Origin: Lewinellaceae bacterium
GTDB lineage: Bacteria > Bacteroidota > Bacteroidia > Chitinophagales > Saprospiraceae
Direction of reading: 5' to 3'
NCBI GenBank assembly: GCA_020636275.1
Contig: JACJYD010000001.1
Coordinates: 806,001-870,000, forward strand
Length of the DNA: 64,000 bases
Shown: positions 6,469-18,600 of the stretch, piece after piece
Numbering within the stretch: position 1 is the stretch's first letter
Layout of the letters: every line of letters starts with the position of its first letter
Program-made: the position numbers and the translations under genes
Notes under the pieces: generated by a model
Databases searched by the model: none
Told to the model about the DNA's origin: nothing
What the model saw: only the letters and a program-made list of their open reading frames with translations

Positions 6469-9459
6469 TCACCGCCCCGCCCCCACCACGACGCTCCTTT
6501 CAAACTTCCCATCCACCAGCAACCCGTAAACCCCGGCCGCCAGGCCGTTTACCTCCATCTCCCATTCCATCGTCCCGGTTGGGATCTTTTCTTCACGGAC
6601 CATTCGCCCCATTGGATCCAACAACTGCAAGACGACGTTTTTTGCAGAAGCCTCGGGCAATCGAACGACCGCCCGATCCACCACCGGGTTGGGAAAGATC
6701 TGTATGGCGACGGCGAGGGCTTTCAGTTTCACCACCCGGATCGGCGAATAACTGGCACTCCCGTCATAATCCATTTGTTGGAGCCTGTAAAACACGAATG
6801 ACTGCTTGGGGCCTACGTCCAATTGGGCATCGGTGTACCGGTAGGTGTGCACCTCGCTGGTCGTGCCTGCGCCGGGGATTTGCGCGATAGCTTCGAAATC
6901 GACGCCATCGGGGGAGCGTTCGACGATGAAGGTTTCGTTGTTGGACTCGGAGGCGGTCGACCAGGTGAGGAGGACATCGGTTCCGCTGGCTTCGGCATGA
7001 AAGGAGAGCCACTCGACGGGGAGGACCTGATTGGATGCCGGCGCGAAGGGTCCAAATTCCGAAAGGGCGGCCCGAAGCTGGTAATAGGGATTGGTTCCAG
7101 AGGCGGGACTGGGCGTATCGCCGGTCCAGCCGCTGGAGGTGTGGCGGGAGAGGTAGCTGGCGGAACGGGTAAAACCGGGCAGCTCATCGCCGGCGTTCCA
7201 CTGCACGGTGAGGGTGGCCTGAGAACCGCCCGGCACGGCTTCGTCCACGACCCAGGTGCGGGCTACGACGAAGGTGCTTAAAGGAGCGCCGCTGAGACCG
7301 TCCTGGAGCACCTCGTCGAACACGCGGACGCCGAAGACATCGGTGATACCGGTGTTGGTCAGGGTGAGGGGATTGTAGGTGAGTTTCCCTACGGGAAAAA
7401 GGCGGGTAGCGGCGCCGACCGTTTGCCGGAGGGCGCCCGTGCCGGTGGTTTGCACGTAGGCGGCCGTCGAGCCCCCGCCTGCATTGCCGCCGGGTCCGAT
7501 CGTGAGGTCGAAGTCATTGAGGCGCAGGTGGCCGGCGACGAGGAGCAGAAAGCCCTCCACCGTGGTGGGCCCCGTCAGGGTTTTGAGGCCGCCGGCGCTG
7601 CTGCGCAAATTGGCGTAGGTGATCTGGTCTTCGACGAATTGGGCGGTCGCGCCGGCATAGTCGATGAGCGAATTGACCTGACAGTCGACGGGGTCACGCA
7701 CCGGATCGATGGCGGTCAAGACCTCGCCGGCGCCGCTGAGCACGAGCTGGCTGCCCGGTTGCATGGTGAGGTGGGCTTTGGCATTGCCCGCCAGCCCCTG
7801 TCCTCCGACCACCTGTCCGCCCACGCTGACGATGCCGCCGGGGCCGATGGTGTAAAAGATATCCTGGCTGCTGTTGTCGGTGCGCAAAAAGAGGTTTCCC
7901 AGCTCAATATCGAGGGCGCCGAGGATGGTGAACGTCCCCCAGCGGTTGCTGCTGTTGGAGCCGTCGACGCCGTCGATCGACACATCGCCGCGGGTAACGG
8001 TGACCGACACGCCGGGCTGGATCGTGACGTTGAAGGGGTATCCGGCGATGTCGTTGTAAAGGGCCGCCCCGGCGTTGTAGCGCAGTTGCAGGCTGCGGGC
8101 GATGGTGAGGCTGGTGGCGGTAAAGCCGTTCTTCCGGATGCGGTTGAGATCGATCGTGCCCGTGCCTCCGATGGTGGCCGCAGGGCCGTGAAATTCGAGG
8201 CCGATGCCGTCGTTGGCGTTTCCGTTTCCCATTACGCCATTTACGATCACGGAGTTGCCGTAGATCTCGAGGTAGCGGCTCGAGGTGGCGCCGGCTTTGA
8301 TGGAGCCGCCCGCTTGCACGAGGAGGGTGGTAATGCCCTTGGTGCTGGGCAGGAGGATGTCGTGACCCGGCTGGATAATGCAGTTGTATTCGGGGCCGGT
8401 GGGGCCCAGCATATTGTTGGGGTCGGTGACGTAGACGCCGCTGCCGTCGGGCATGGTATTCCACAGGTTGGGCGTCTGCCAGGAACCGTCGGCCTGCGAG
8501 TAGAGGGTGCTGGGCAGGTCGTCGTTGATGATGGCGATGGTATGGGCGGCGAGTCCGAGGTTGGCCGTTCCGCCGGTGACGAGGAGCGTCAGGTCGATGG
8601 TTTCGTCGGGCTCGGCCTGGGTATCGCCTACCACGGGCACGACGGCCGTTTTGGTCGTCGGGTAGGGTTCATTCGGAGAAAAAGTGAGGGTAGCCGAAGC
8701 GAAGACGTAGTCGAGGCCCGGCGTAGCGGACCCCGAGCCCGCGTCGGCCACGAGTACGGTAACGGTAGCCGCCGGCGCTACGTCCATCGACACGGAGACG
8801 GGGTGATTGGTCACCCCGCTGTTGCCCTCGGTCAGCGAGCTGGTTGCGCCGACGAAGCCCACCGTGGGGATGGGCGTGCAGGTGGTGGTGTGGAAGCCCA
8901 GTCCGCCGACTTCGTCAACAGGAAACCCGTCCCAATCGGTAGCGAGGGTCGGGAAAGGGCAGGAGCTGTTGGGCGGGTCGACGGTTACGCCATAGCAGGC
9001 GCCCGGTTTACGGCGGATGGTGTTGTCGGCGGTAGAGAGGAGGCCGGTTCCCCATTCGATATCGGGCATACAGCCGATATTGCCGATGAGGTCGATCAAT
9101 TGGCCGCCTTTGCGGAGGGCGACGGCGTCGTTGCCGTTGTAGTTGAGGCCGTTGCTGGTCTGGTTGGGCGTGCCGCTCCAGGCCGTGGCGCTGGGGTGGG
9201 CCAGCACAAACACATCGCCCGGAGCGATGACGCCGGTGAGGATGATGGAAGAGGTGGGGGTAAACGAGCCGTTGGCATACACTTCCACCACGTAATTCTG
9301 GCTCCCCAGGTTGAGGGGCGAGCCCGTGCCGTTGTAGAGCTCCACGTATTTGTTGTTGGAGCTGCCTTCGACGTACTCCGAAATGAGCAGGTCGGTGATC
9401 TGGGCTTGCAACGAAAGCATGCCGCCCAGGAGCATGCCGGTCAGTGTTAGTCTCCGCAT
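6469..9459 (-). CDS. Lamin-tail/Calx-beta secreted protein with T9SS sorting domain
   Basis: A 996-aa exported protein. After the signal peptide (MRRLTLTGMLLGGMLSLQAQ) comes a lamin-tail domain (LLISEYVEGSSNNKYVELYN, about 23-140), then a Calx-beta-like domain (about 200-315, with LTEGNSG and GLDYVFASATLTFSP). A long beta-helical or G8-like region follows (about 320-700). The C-terminus is a T9SS type A domain (IQIFPNPVVDRAVVRLPEAS, then GLAAGVYGLLVDG). T9SS cargo crosses the outer membrane and is anchored or released at the surface. Lamin-tail proteins in Bacteroidota sometimes carry nuclease or phosphatase domains; none is obvious here. An adhesive or structural role is inferred. Confidence 0.85.
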   Translation of the reverse strand: MRRLTLTGMLLGGMLSLQAQITDLLISEYVEGSSNNKYVELYNGTGSPLNLGSQNYVVEVYANGSFTPTSSIILTGVIAPGDVFVLAHPSATAWSGTPNQTSNGLNYNGNDAVALRKGGQLIDLIGNIGCMPDIEWGTGLLSTADNTIRRKPGACYGVTVDPPNSSCPFPTLATDWDGFPVDEVGGLGFHTTTCTPIPTVGFVGATSSLTEGNSGVTNHPVSVSMDVAPAATVTVLVADAGSGSATPGLDYVFASATLTFSPNEPYPTTKTAVVPVVGDTQAEPDETIDLTLLVTGGTANLGLAAHTIAIINDDLPSTLYSQADGSWQTPNLWNTMPDGSGVYVTDPNNMLGPTGPEYNCIIQPGHDILLPSTKGITTLLVQAGGSIKAGATSSRYLEIYGNSVIVNGVMGNGNANDGIGLEFHGPAATIGGTGTIDLNRIRKNGFTATSLTIARSLQLRYNAGAALYNDIAGYPFNVTIQPGVSVTVTRGDVSIDGVDGSNSSNRWGTFTILGALDIELGNLFLRTDNSSQDIFYTIGPGGIVSVGGQVVGGQGLAGNAKAHLTMQPGSQLVLSGAGEVLTAIDPVRDPVDCQVNSLIDYAGATAQFVEDQITYANLRSSAGGLKTLTGPTTVEGFLLLVAGHLRLNDFDLTIGPGGNAGGGSTAAYVQTTGTGALRQTVGAATRLFPVGKLTYNPLTLTNTGITDVFGVRVFDEVLQDGLSGAPLSTFVVARTWVVDEAVPGGSQATLTVQWNAGDELPGFTRSASYLSRHTSSGWTGDTPSPASGTNPYYQLRAALSEFGPFAPASNQVLPVEWLSFHAEASGTDVLLTWSTASESNNETFIVERSPDGVDFEAIAQIPGAGTTSEVHTYRYTDAQLDVGPKQSFVFYRLQQMDYDGSASYSPIRVVKLKALAVAIQIFPNPVVDRAVVRLPEASAKNVVLQLLDPMGRMVREEKIPTGTMEWEMEVNGLAAGVYGLLVDGKFERSVVVGAGR

Positions 9460-9560
9460 CGCAGAAGCTGTTTAGGTGAAAAAATTCACCCGTCAGCTGC
9501 GCGGATCGGTTCGTGCGAGGGGCAAGATAGGGGCGCAGACTCGCATTTGCAAATGGGGAT

Positions 9561-9592
9561 ATGTAGGGGTGAAAAATTTTTCACCCTTACAT
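9561..9592. repeat. GGGGTGAAAAATTTTTCACCC palindrome, copy 2
   Basis: A near-perfect palindrome, ATGTAGGGGTGAAAAA then TTTTTCACCCTTACAT, in the gap between two minus-strand genes. Same family as 5712-5737 and 51660-51803, with T for C inside the arm. It lies just downstream of the 3022-codon gene (stop at 9617) and may act as its terminator. Confidence 0.75.
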
Positions 9593-9616
9593 GTCCCAGA
9601 TCACCTTCCTACAACG

Positions 9617-12600
9617 TCATTTTAATTCCTCCAACGGCAGCACCACGTTCCGGAGCCGCAATATCGGCTGGCGGCTGCTCTTGCTGGTCGTCGAGAATGC
9701 GGCCACATCGAAGACCAGGCGCGCCAGGGCGTTATCGGGCGCAGGGTTTTCGGCGGCTTGCCACTCTTTGATCTCGCGGGCGATCTGCGCGGAGAGCGAG
9801 GGCTCGGTCAGGGACGTATCGTTTTGAGGACCATCGAGGTGGAACTCGTAGGGCGGTACCAGGATGATGGGCAGCCGGATGAAAGGCTGCGCCGGATCGT
9901 CGGCCAGTTTGTAGGCGTAGCTGCAATCGAGCTGCATGGTAATGATCTTCTCACCTGTTTCCTCCATATACACATCTTTGAAAAGCTCCTGGAAGAACTT
10001 GCTCAGGTAATTGACCAACGGGTTTTTCCCGGCGATCAACTGGCCGATATTGACTTCTATGTCGTTGTTGAGCAAGGGAATGATTGGCGCGGGGAATCTC
10101 GTCTGCGGAGTGTAGTAGACGAAGTCCGGGGCGCTTTTCTTCCCGGGGATGAGCTCCTCGTTGCGGCTCAGGTAGACGGCGGAAATAGCGTTCTGGTAGG
10201 CCAGGAGGTGCAATTTTTCGAACGTGAGGGCCCGCAGGGGCTCGGCGTTGGCGGTTTTGTAATCGAGGTTGTACTCGTGGCGCATATTCCCACGGCTGGA
10301 AGGCCCGGTTTCATCGGGGCCGACCAGGATGACCGGGTCGGGTACGTTGGGATCGACAGCCGGGTTGAGGTCCTTGAATTCGGTGGTCAGTTTGTCGCCG
10401 ACGCCGAATTCGCGGGCGGCGAAGAGTTTATTGTGCACGGCATCCTGCGGACCGACGAGTTCGGAAACCGGCGGCGTCCATGCTTCCCAGGTATCGGCGA
10501 CATTGCGGGCCAGGTTGGCAAAGGCCATGACGGCGTTTGCGGCTTGCTGGAGTTGGGCATCCGGCAGGGTTTGAATGGTTTTCGCATTGATGCCGGGCAA
10601 CAGGGTCAGCAGGTCGCTGCGCAACCGGGGCCAGTGATAAGTGAAGATGGCCAGGGCGTCGAGCAGGTTTTCCGAGAACCCTCTCAGCGCGGCGATCTCG
10701 GCCTCCGACAAGTTGAACTGCACTTCGACCTGCAGCCAGTCCTGCGAAGTGAGGCGCTGGTTGTATTTGATCTGGTAGTCCCAACTGACGGCTATATCCA
10801 GGATCTGGGCGGCGGTCATGCCTTCGACGAAATCGTCCGATTGGACGGCGGCTTGTTGCAGCAGCACCGGCGCTTCGGGGAAATCGCGCAGCACGATGGG
10901 AATATTCACTTTTCCAAGGGAGACCGGCGCCGGCGGATGAACAAAAGAGAGCCAGCTGGAGGCCTGGTAGCCTTCGAAGCGCGGATCCGACTGAATGCCG
11001 TATTCCAGGTGAGAGATCTTGAAAGCGAGGTCCAGGCTAACAAAGGGCTCCTGTGTGGGACTTTTCGTGGTAAAAAGGAAGTCGAGGTGGCTATTGGCCT
11101 TATCGGCTTCGATCTTGGCGTTCGACAAGGTGTACGAGGGCTTGGAGACAGTCCCATCATTCGCCACGATCACCGGCGAGCCGTAGAGGCGCGTTTCAAT
11201 CCCCGTTTCCGGGTTGGCGAGGGTAACGGGGTAATGCACCACAGCGTTGACCTCGTAAGCTTGCGCCAGTTCCATGAGGAGGCGCTGTTTGAGCTTTTCG
11301 ACGGCCTGACTCTTATCGGCGATGGTGTCGGCTTCCAGAATGGGCTTCAGTTTTCCGGCGATGGCTCCGGCCAGTTTTTTCTTCGAATCCAACACGTGTT
11401 TGAGCACGGGTTCGCTCAGATAGCCGGTCTTCCCCTCGTACAATTCGTCGAGCAGGTAGATGGCTCCGGCAAGGTCGGGAGAGAGAACGGTATCGAAAGC
11501 TTCGAGGAAGGTTCGGGCCCAGTCGTCCATGTCGATCCGGGTAAACTCCTGCTGATTCGTTGCGGCGGTATTGAGGCCTTCTTCTTTTGAATAAGTGCGC
11601 ACGTTCGCGGTGTGCTCCTGCAATTGAGTGGCCAGCGGCGGCAACGCCAGGGCGACAGGTTCGTTTTTGGACCAGGCAAAGCGGTTCATGCGTACGAGGA
11701 AGAGGTCTTTTTGCTGGTCGTAGTTGTCGAGTTCCCCTTTGTCGAAGCCGGTGGCGAGTTTGAGTGTGGGGAAGAGGGTTTCCAACTGGGTAGCGAAATT
11801 GCCGAGGGCGATCTCCCAGTTGTCCGTACCTTTTTCATTTTCTGCCGAAAAAGGCTTGACGGGGGTCCTTCCGAGGAAGACGGCTTCTTCGGATTGCAGG
11901 TCCGGGTGGATGTAGTTGGTGCGGCGCAGCTGGATCTCGACCAGGAGTTCGAAGATGGTTGCCGGGTTGATAGTGGCCGGGGTGATACTTCGCGAGAGCG
12001 TTGCTCCCGCCGGACGAGAATCTGCCACGGTGCGCAGTTTGCGTTCCAGGTAATTGATGGCCTGGGCCACGAAGGTGCGCAATTGGGTGAGGGCGCCGGC
12101 GTTTGGGCTTCCGGCAGGCGCTGCGCTCAGCTCGTCGCCCAGGAAGGTGCTGCGCAGGTCAACCCGGATATGCGGGGTGTTGGCGTCATCCTGCTGGAAG
12201 AGCTGGTAGTAGATCTTTTTGAACAGGCGCAAATCGCGCTGGTAGGCATTCGTCCGGTCCTGGTCGCTTTCGAGCGAGTTGTATACTTTTTCCGACTGTG
12301 TCAGGGTCACCTCCAGGGCATTTTCCTTGAAAACGAGGCCGAGGCTGGTGGCGGGCCATTGGTGCACCGGAATGAGGGCGTCGACGTATTTCAGGTCCGA
12401 TCCGGCCGTATCCGCCGGGTTGGGAATGGCATTGCCGTAGACATCGCGGATCTGGAGTTGAACCTCCAGTTTTTTGCCCACTCCCGCATAGGGGTTTTCG
12501 CTACTTGCCGGGAGGATGAAATTCGTATTCGGGTCGCTGATGTCGGTTGGTGGCGGGAAGGCGAAGAGCAAGCTGCTTTTGTCGGCAAATTTGAAAGCCG

Positions 12601-15600
12601 GCACGATCTGCTCATAGAGCCAGGAATTGGCGCCGCCGTTCTTGCGCGGGCCGATGGGCGTGGAGCTGATGATCTCCGTTTCCCCGCCCAGTGGGAACGT
12701 ATTCCCGAACGCCGTACCGGCTTTCACTTCGTACGATAGCAACTGGAACAGGTCGGCGAAGGAGTTGGCCTTTGCGCCCGCAGGTTTTGTACGGGTCGCT
12801 TCCAACAGCACCTGGCCGGGTTGCAGTTCGTTGATCTTGTCTGTAAAATGTTCGTCGCGAGCAAAGACCAGGTCTTTTTGCAGATTGATATTCTTGTCGG
12901 TGAGGCCGCAGTTCATATAATTTTTCGGTGCGACGGCGCCGAAGTTGACCAAGAGGTAGAGGGTGGCGGTGTCGTCCTGACCGAAGAGGTCGCCGGGCAG
13001 GCCCTGTCCGCTGGTCAGATCCTGGTAGAAGAGGTAATGGCCTCCGCTGCGCACGATGCTGGCGGTCCAGAGGCGCTCGAGGAAATCCTGTTGGTCGAGC
13101 ACGCCGGCGAGTGTACGGTCGGCCTCGCTAAGGACGGCGAGCATCCCACGTTGTTGAATGGGGTTGGTCTCGGTGGAGAGATTGATCTGGGTGAGGAATG
13201 CCACGTAATCGGCGTTGGCTGGGGCGCTCAGTTTCTTCTGCGTCAGGCCTCCGCTCACGGGGCGGTAGAGCAGCTGAAAATCTACCCATGCCGGGCTTGG
13301 GGTAGTGAGGATGATCTTTTCCAGCAGGGCGATCCCGGCTTCGTTGGTACCGATCAGTTCGTAGGAAAGCGGGTTGGAAGTCCGCTTCAGGTTGAATTCG
13401 ACGAGGGTTCCCCATCCCTGGTTGCCGGCCGGGCCGATGGTCAGCTGATCGTTGGCGGGTACGCCCACCTGGATCTTCATGCCGGCGACGGCGGCCGCGT
13501 CGCGCCCGAGTTGGCGCTGGATACTTTCCGTAAATTCCCAGATATAGCGGTTGCCGCTTTCCCAGTCGATAGCGCGGGTGAGCGGGTAGGCCCTGGCCTG
13601 CGGCTGGAATGGGGTGAGCAGCGTTTTGGTGGCGAAAGGCAGCGGTTTGGCGGCGTCGGCTTCCAGGCTGACGAGCTGCTGCACCAGCGAAGCGGGCAGT
13701 ATATAGGAGGTGGCAGGCAGGCTCCACCCGCCGGTCAGCGTTTCTATGGAAGTCAGGGTGAGCGTCAGCTTTCCATGGCCGGAGAGGGCGATCTGTTGCC
13801 CCGTTGCCTGGAAGATGCCGAAGCGGTCGTCGAAGGTAGGGGGTTCCGCCAGGAGCATTAATCCCGCATTTTTCGGCATACGCTGGCCACCGAGGTAGAA
13901 GCGGGCGAGCATGCTCGACAGATGACCTGCGGTATTGCGGGTCTTCAGGGCTGCGCGGGCCGCTTCCAGCGTGGTTTGGGACTGCTTTTCCTCTTCCAGC
14001 CACTGGATGGTGGCGCCCACCATTTCGCGGGCAATGGTGAGGAAATAATCTTCAAAAAGTTGTTCGACGAGGCTGAGCTGGGCGCCGCTGGGATCGAAAC
14101 CAGGATGTTCTTCGAAGGCGGGATCTTCCGGTTGGGTGGCCGTCGCTTCGAAATAGGCGCTCAGGAAGTTGAGATATTGCGGGTTGCATTTGGCAAATTC
14201 GCTGAATCCCACGGTGGTGATCTTGTGGGTGGTGACCGGCACGGTGACTTCCTTGCCGTTCACGATCTTTTTGGTCATTTCGATCACCTCCTGGTCGGCT
14301 ACCACCTTCATAAATGGAAAGACGGGGAAGGGCGTTCCGGTGATGGCCGTTTCATTGCCGGCCGGGTATTTGACCTCGAGGGCAAATTGCTCGGACAGGT
14401 GCTTTTTGAGACTATCGTAGGGCAATATGTCGAGGGTGTCCCCACGCAGTTCCTCGAGCAGGTCGGCCAGGTCGGCGCGGGTCATGGTCGGGGAGCTATC
14501 GGTGGAAAGGACGCCCTGGACGACCCAGCGGTAGATGCTGTCGGCCATTTTTTCGAAAGGCGTAGCTCCGGTGGCGGTTCCCGCTGCAGCCGGACATTCC
14601 ATGAGTAGGGCGAAGACCACCTGTGGGCTGGGCTTTTTGGCCTGATCCCAGGCGATAGTCGGCTGCAGGGTGGCGAAGAGAGTGAGTTTTTCCTTGGCGG
14701 CCGGGACCGGCAGGGGAGTCAGGTCGAGTCGGGGCGCCGGCTCGATCAGGTCGCGGGCGAACAGGGCAGCGCGTCCCTGGGCGAGATCTTTAAACCAGGG
14801 CGCTTCCTTATGGGTGTCGTTGCCTACTTCAAAGGTAGCGCTGATCGTGGCGGAGAACGAAAAATCGATGGTGACGAAAAGGACCTCGATCGACACTTCC
14901 ACTTCCACGCTGGCCGACAATTTGATCGGCATGACGCAGTAGGACTCGTAGGTAGCCTGGGCGATGACCGACAAGCGGATCAGCACCTTGGCCTTGATGA
15001 TCTTGAAGTCGACGGCGCCTTCCAGGATGCCCACGATGCCCAGGGTGCCCTGGATGTATATGTAATTGGTCTTGTTGATGTCCTTCCCGCCGGCAGGCAG
15101 GTTGGAGTTGGGATTGAAGGTCGCCACGATCCCTTCCACCATACCTACGAAGGTGAGGCTGAACCGGGCGGTGAGCGGACCTTTTTGGAAGTATTTACCC
15201 ACTCCGATCTGCAAGCCGAGTCCGAAGATCATGATCGGGTTGAACTTGCCGTTATCGGGTTTCAGTTCGTTGTGGAAGGAAACCGGTACGGGGCGCGGGG
15301 TGGTGGCTTCGCTGAGCTTTCCGAAATAAAAGCCGCCGGAGCCCAGTACGGGTACGCCGAGCACGATGACCGTGATGGAGAAGGAACGGCGGAAGTCGAG
15401 GTTGTAGGGGAACCCGAAATCGATGAAGAAATCGCCGTTGGTGAATACGTCGACGACGATAACGGGGAGCACCAGGGATACGGCGCCTGCCTCGATATAG
15501 CGCATGATATCAGGCAGCACGAGTTCGACGTGGTATTTCCCGATCGAGTCGTTTATTTTGGTGTAGAGGATCTCGAATTTGAGGCCTTTGAGCGGCGGGA

Positions 15601-18600
15601 TCTTGTCGCCGTTGAGCTCGATGCGCAGGCCGTAGATGTTAGGGTCGTTGAAGAGGGCGGAGAGTTGAAGGGCGTAGACGGGTTTCCAGGGCGTAGTCTG
15701 GTTGGCGGGTTTTTCATAGGGCGGTACCTGGAGCAGGCCGAAGTCCATGCCCACGAGCCAATGGCTTTTGGCGTCGAAGAGGATGGCGTTGGGGATGCCG
15801 TCGGCGCCCGGCACGGTAAACCGGCGCAGGGTGTCGATGGCTTGTTTCATATCGCGGATCTGACCGGCATTTTGCACGGCGACGTGCTGACCCAAGGCCA
15901 GGAGGCGGAGGTCGATGAGGCGCTTGGCCAGCCCGCCCGCTTCGGGTGGGGCGCTTTTTGGATTGGCGGCATCCCATTTCGGGTGGCTGAGGTCGTGCAG
16001 GTCTATGAAGACCTCTTCGGAGGCCGTCCGGGTAACCGATATTCCAGTGATGTGGACGACGACCAGGTCGATGTCCAGGGCTTTGGTCAGCATGAGCTGG
16101 CCGGCATGAGGACCTTTGACCCAATACTCCAACTCGAGGTCGGCCGGGATCTTGTCGAGGAAATTCCAGGGTTCGGGCAGGCGGTAAGTGCCGAGACTCG
16201 GTTTGGCGGTCCGTACCAGCAGGGAAATGATATCGCCGACCGATTTGTGTTGGATGCTCAGGCGGAGGATCTGGTCGGCTGCGTCGGTCTTTTCATACTC
16301 GCCGACGATGCCCTCCCAGTTGAGGGCCAGTTTGGTCTGGTTGGGGGCGAAGGCGTAGCTCAATTCCACATTCATGCCGTTGAATACGGCGGCGCCCGAC
16401 AAGGCGCCGGCGGTCGACCCCGGGCCCCTGTGTTCGATCGCAAAAAGCAGCGATTTGACATCAAGATGGAAATCGCCGAGGTAGAAACTCCACGGGTCCT
16501 TTATGCCGCATACGAAGCGGAAAGTAGGGTCTGCCTTCGCTTGGGCTCCGGCTGGACGAGGGGGAAGGACGATCTCGGCTTCGAGGACGTTGATGGTTAG
16601 GTCGGTTTTGAATTCCGGAGGAGGGACAAGGTTGTTGCCCAGGAATCTTTTTGCGGTGTCGATGAGTTTTAGTTCACCTTCCAGCATGCCGCGGAAACGC
16701 CAGGTTTTGGTCTCGTCGCGGGTAGCCAGTACCTGCATGCGGGTATTGCCGGGGAGGCCCACGTAGCCGCCCAGTTGGGCGTTGATCTTGGTTTTGTTTT
16801 CGGGCTTATTTTTAGAATCTTTTTTCAGGTTTTCCAACAGGGCATTCAGGGTCTCGGTTCCGATGGAGGCGATCATGCCGTCGGCGGCGCCTTTGGCGGT
16901 AGCTGCGTGGTTGGAGGCCTGGTCGAAGAGGCTTCCGCGCAGGGATTTTTTGCAGTTTTCCAGGGCGGTTTCGAAGGTTTTCACCGGAGGGGAAGGAACG
17001 GGATTAAGGCCCAGCCCCAGTTTGTTCAGCAAGGAATCGAGCAGTGCTTTCTTTGGGTCGTCGATGACGGCCTGTACCTTTTCGAGCTTTTCGAGGGCGT
17101 CCAGTTTGTTTTTCACATCGACCCCGAAGCGCTGCCGGATGCCGTCGACCTTTTGGAGAAAGATCATCCGGTATTCGGCCTGGAGATTGGCCAGTTCGCC
17201 CGGTTTTGCCGTGTTGATGAGCTTTTGGGCTTCGCCCATGGTCTTGCCAAGCTCGTCGAGTTCCAGGCTCAGGTCGCCCAGACTGTTGACGATCAGGGCT
17301 TTTTCGGTTTGGCCGTAGAGCTCCAGAACGCGGATGGCATCCGATTCGGGATTGTCGGGCCAGATAATGTCGAAGGCGAAATAAGGGTCGCCCAGGCTGA
17401 GCACGTCTTTGACGATCTCCAGTGTTAGATCGAGGCCCACATCGATGCGGGTTTGGAAGATCTTTCCACGTTGTGGCGAAAAGCGGAGGTAGAATTCATT
17501 GATGTGGATCGTAGGATCGGAGATCGAGTCGGGGAGCCATTCGGTGACCTTGAGATCGCCGGTGATCGCGTCGAGGAAGCCGTTGTCCTCGTCTCCGAGG
17601 CCGCCGGTAGCGTTCAGTTCCCAGTCGCTGCCATCGGTGGGGATGAAAAGCTCCACATCGAGGGTGGCGACGGTTTCGGCGGATTTGTTTTTGATCGCGT
17701 ATTTCCCGCCGATGGTGGTCTGCACAGTTCGGGAGGACAGGGTCGGATCGGTGATCTCGATGGTCAGTCCGGCGTCGAGGATGGAGAGGCCGTAGAACAG
17801 GTTCCAGTCGCCCAGGCTGAGCGCCACCTTGATATAGGAAAGCGTTTTTTGAGCAAAATCGTAGGTGAGGGTGAGTTCCTGCAGGGAAAAGTTGTCGGCG
17901 ATATTGAGCTCGGCCGGCAATTCCTGGAAAATATTGACCCCGGCGACCAGTTGGAAGAGGTCGGCCAGGGTGAAAGTGTCCTCGCTGCCGGATTGATCCA
18001 AGCTGAATGTCCAGGGACCTTTCACCGCGGTGGGCAGGGTGACGGTCACCCGGGAGCCGGATTCCCCTACTTTAAATAGTCCGGAAAGGGTGAGCTCGCT
18101 GCTCTTTGCCGGATCGACATAGCCGGTGTACAGGACGGAAGCCTCGTGGAGGCGGGCGTCGAGGTCGGGAACGATCTCATACGATTCTTTCATCCGGGCG
18201 CCGAGGGAGAAGGTCGCCGGTTCGCCGTTGGCGTAGGTCGTGCCCTGAAGGAGGAGCTCGGCAAACTCGAGCTGAGGCAACTCGATCGAATCGGGCAACC
18301 AGCCCAGGTTGTAAAACTGAGTGAGCTCGAACTGGTCGAAAGCGCCTTCCCATTCCAGGTAAAAACCGCTTTGTTGGCCGCTGTCCGGGTAGATCCGCAC
18401 GGCGAAATCGTGGGAATGGAGGGTGAGCCCTGCCGGTACGCCGCCGGGTGAAAATTCGAGGGTGGCATTCTGCACCGGGATGAGCAGGTGTTCCTTGCCG
18501 CCTGCATCGTTGGTAATGGCGATCTCTTCGCGTTTGATCTCCAGTTGGATCGAAGGGCCTTTCATGGATTCGACCAGTGCATTGGCGCCGGTCACCTGAA

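Noticed and set aside
7423..9450. Plus-strand open frame of 675 codons opposite the lamin-tail gene
   Set aside because: Antisense of a gene with signal peptide, domains and a T9SS tail. No domain in the reverse translation.
9758..18451. Series of plus-strand open frames of 200-610 codons opposite the giant gene
   Set aside because: All lie within one uninterrupted minus-strand frame and have antisense-type composition; they are not evidence of a second gene set.
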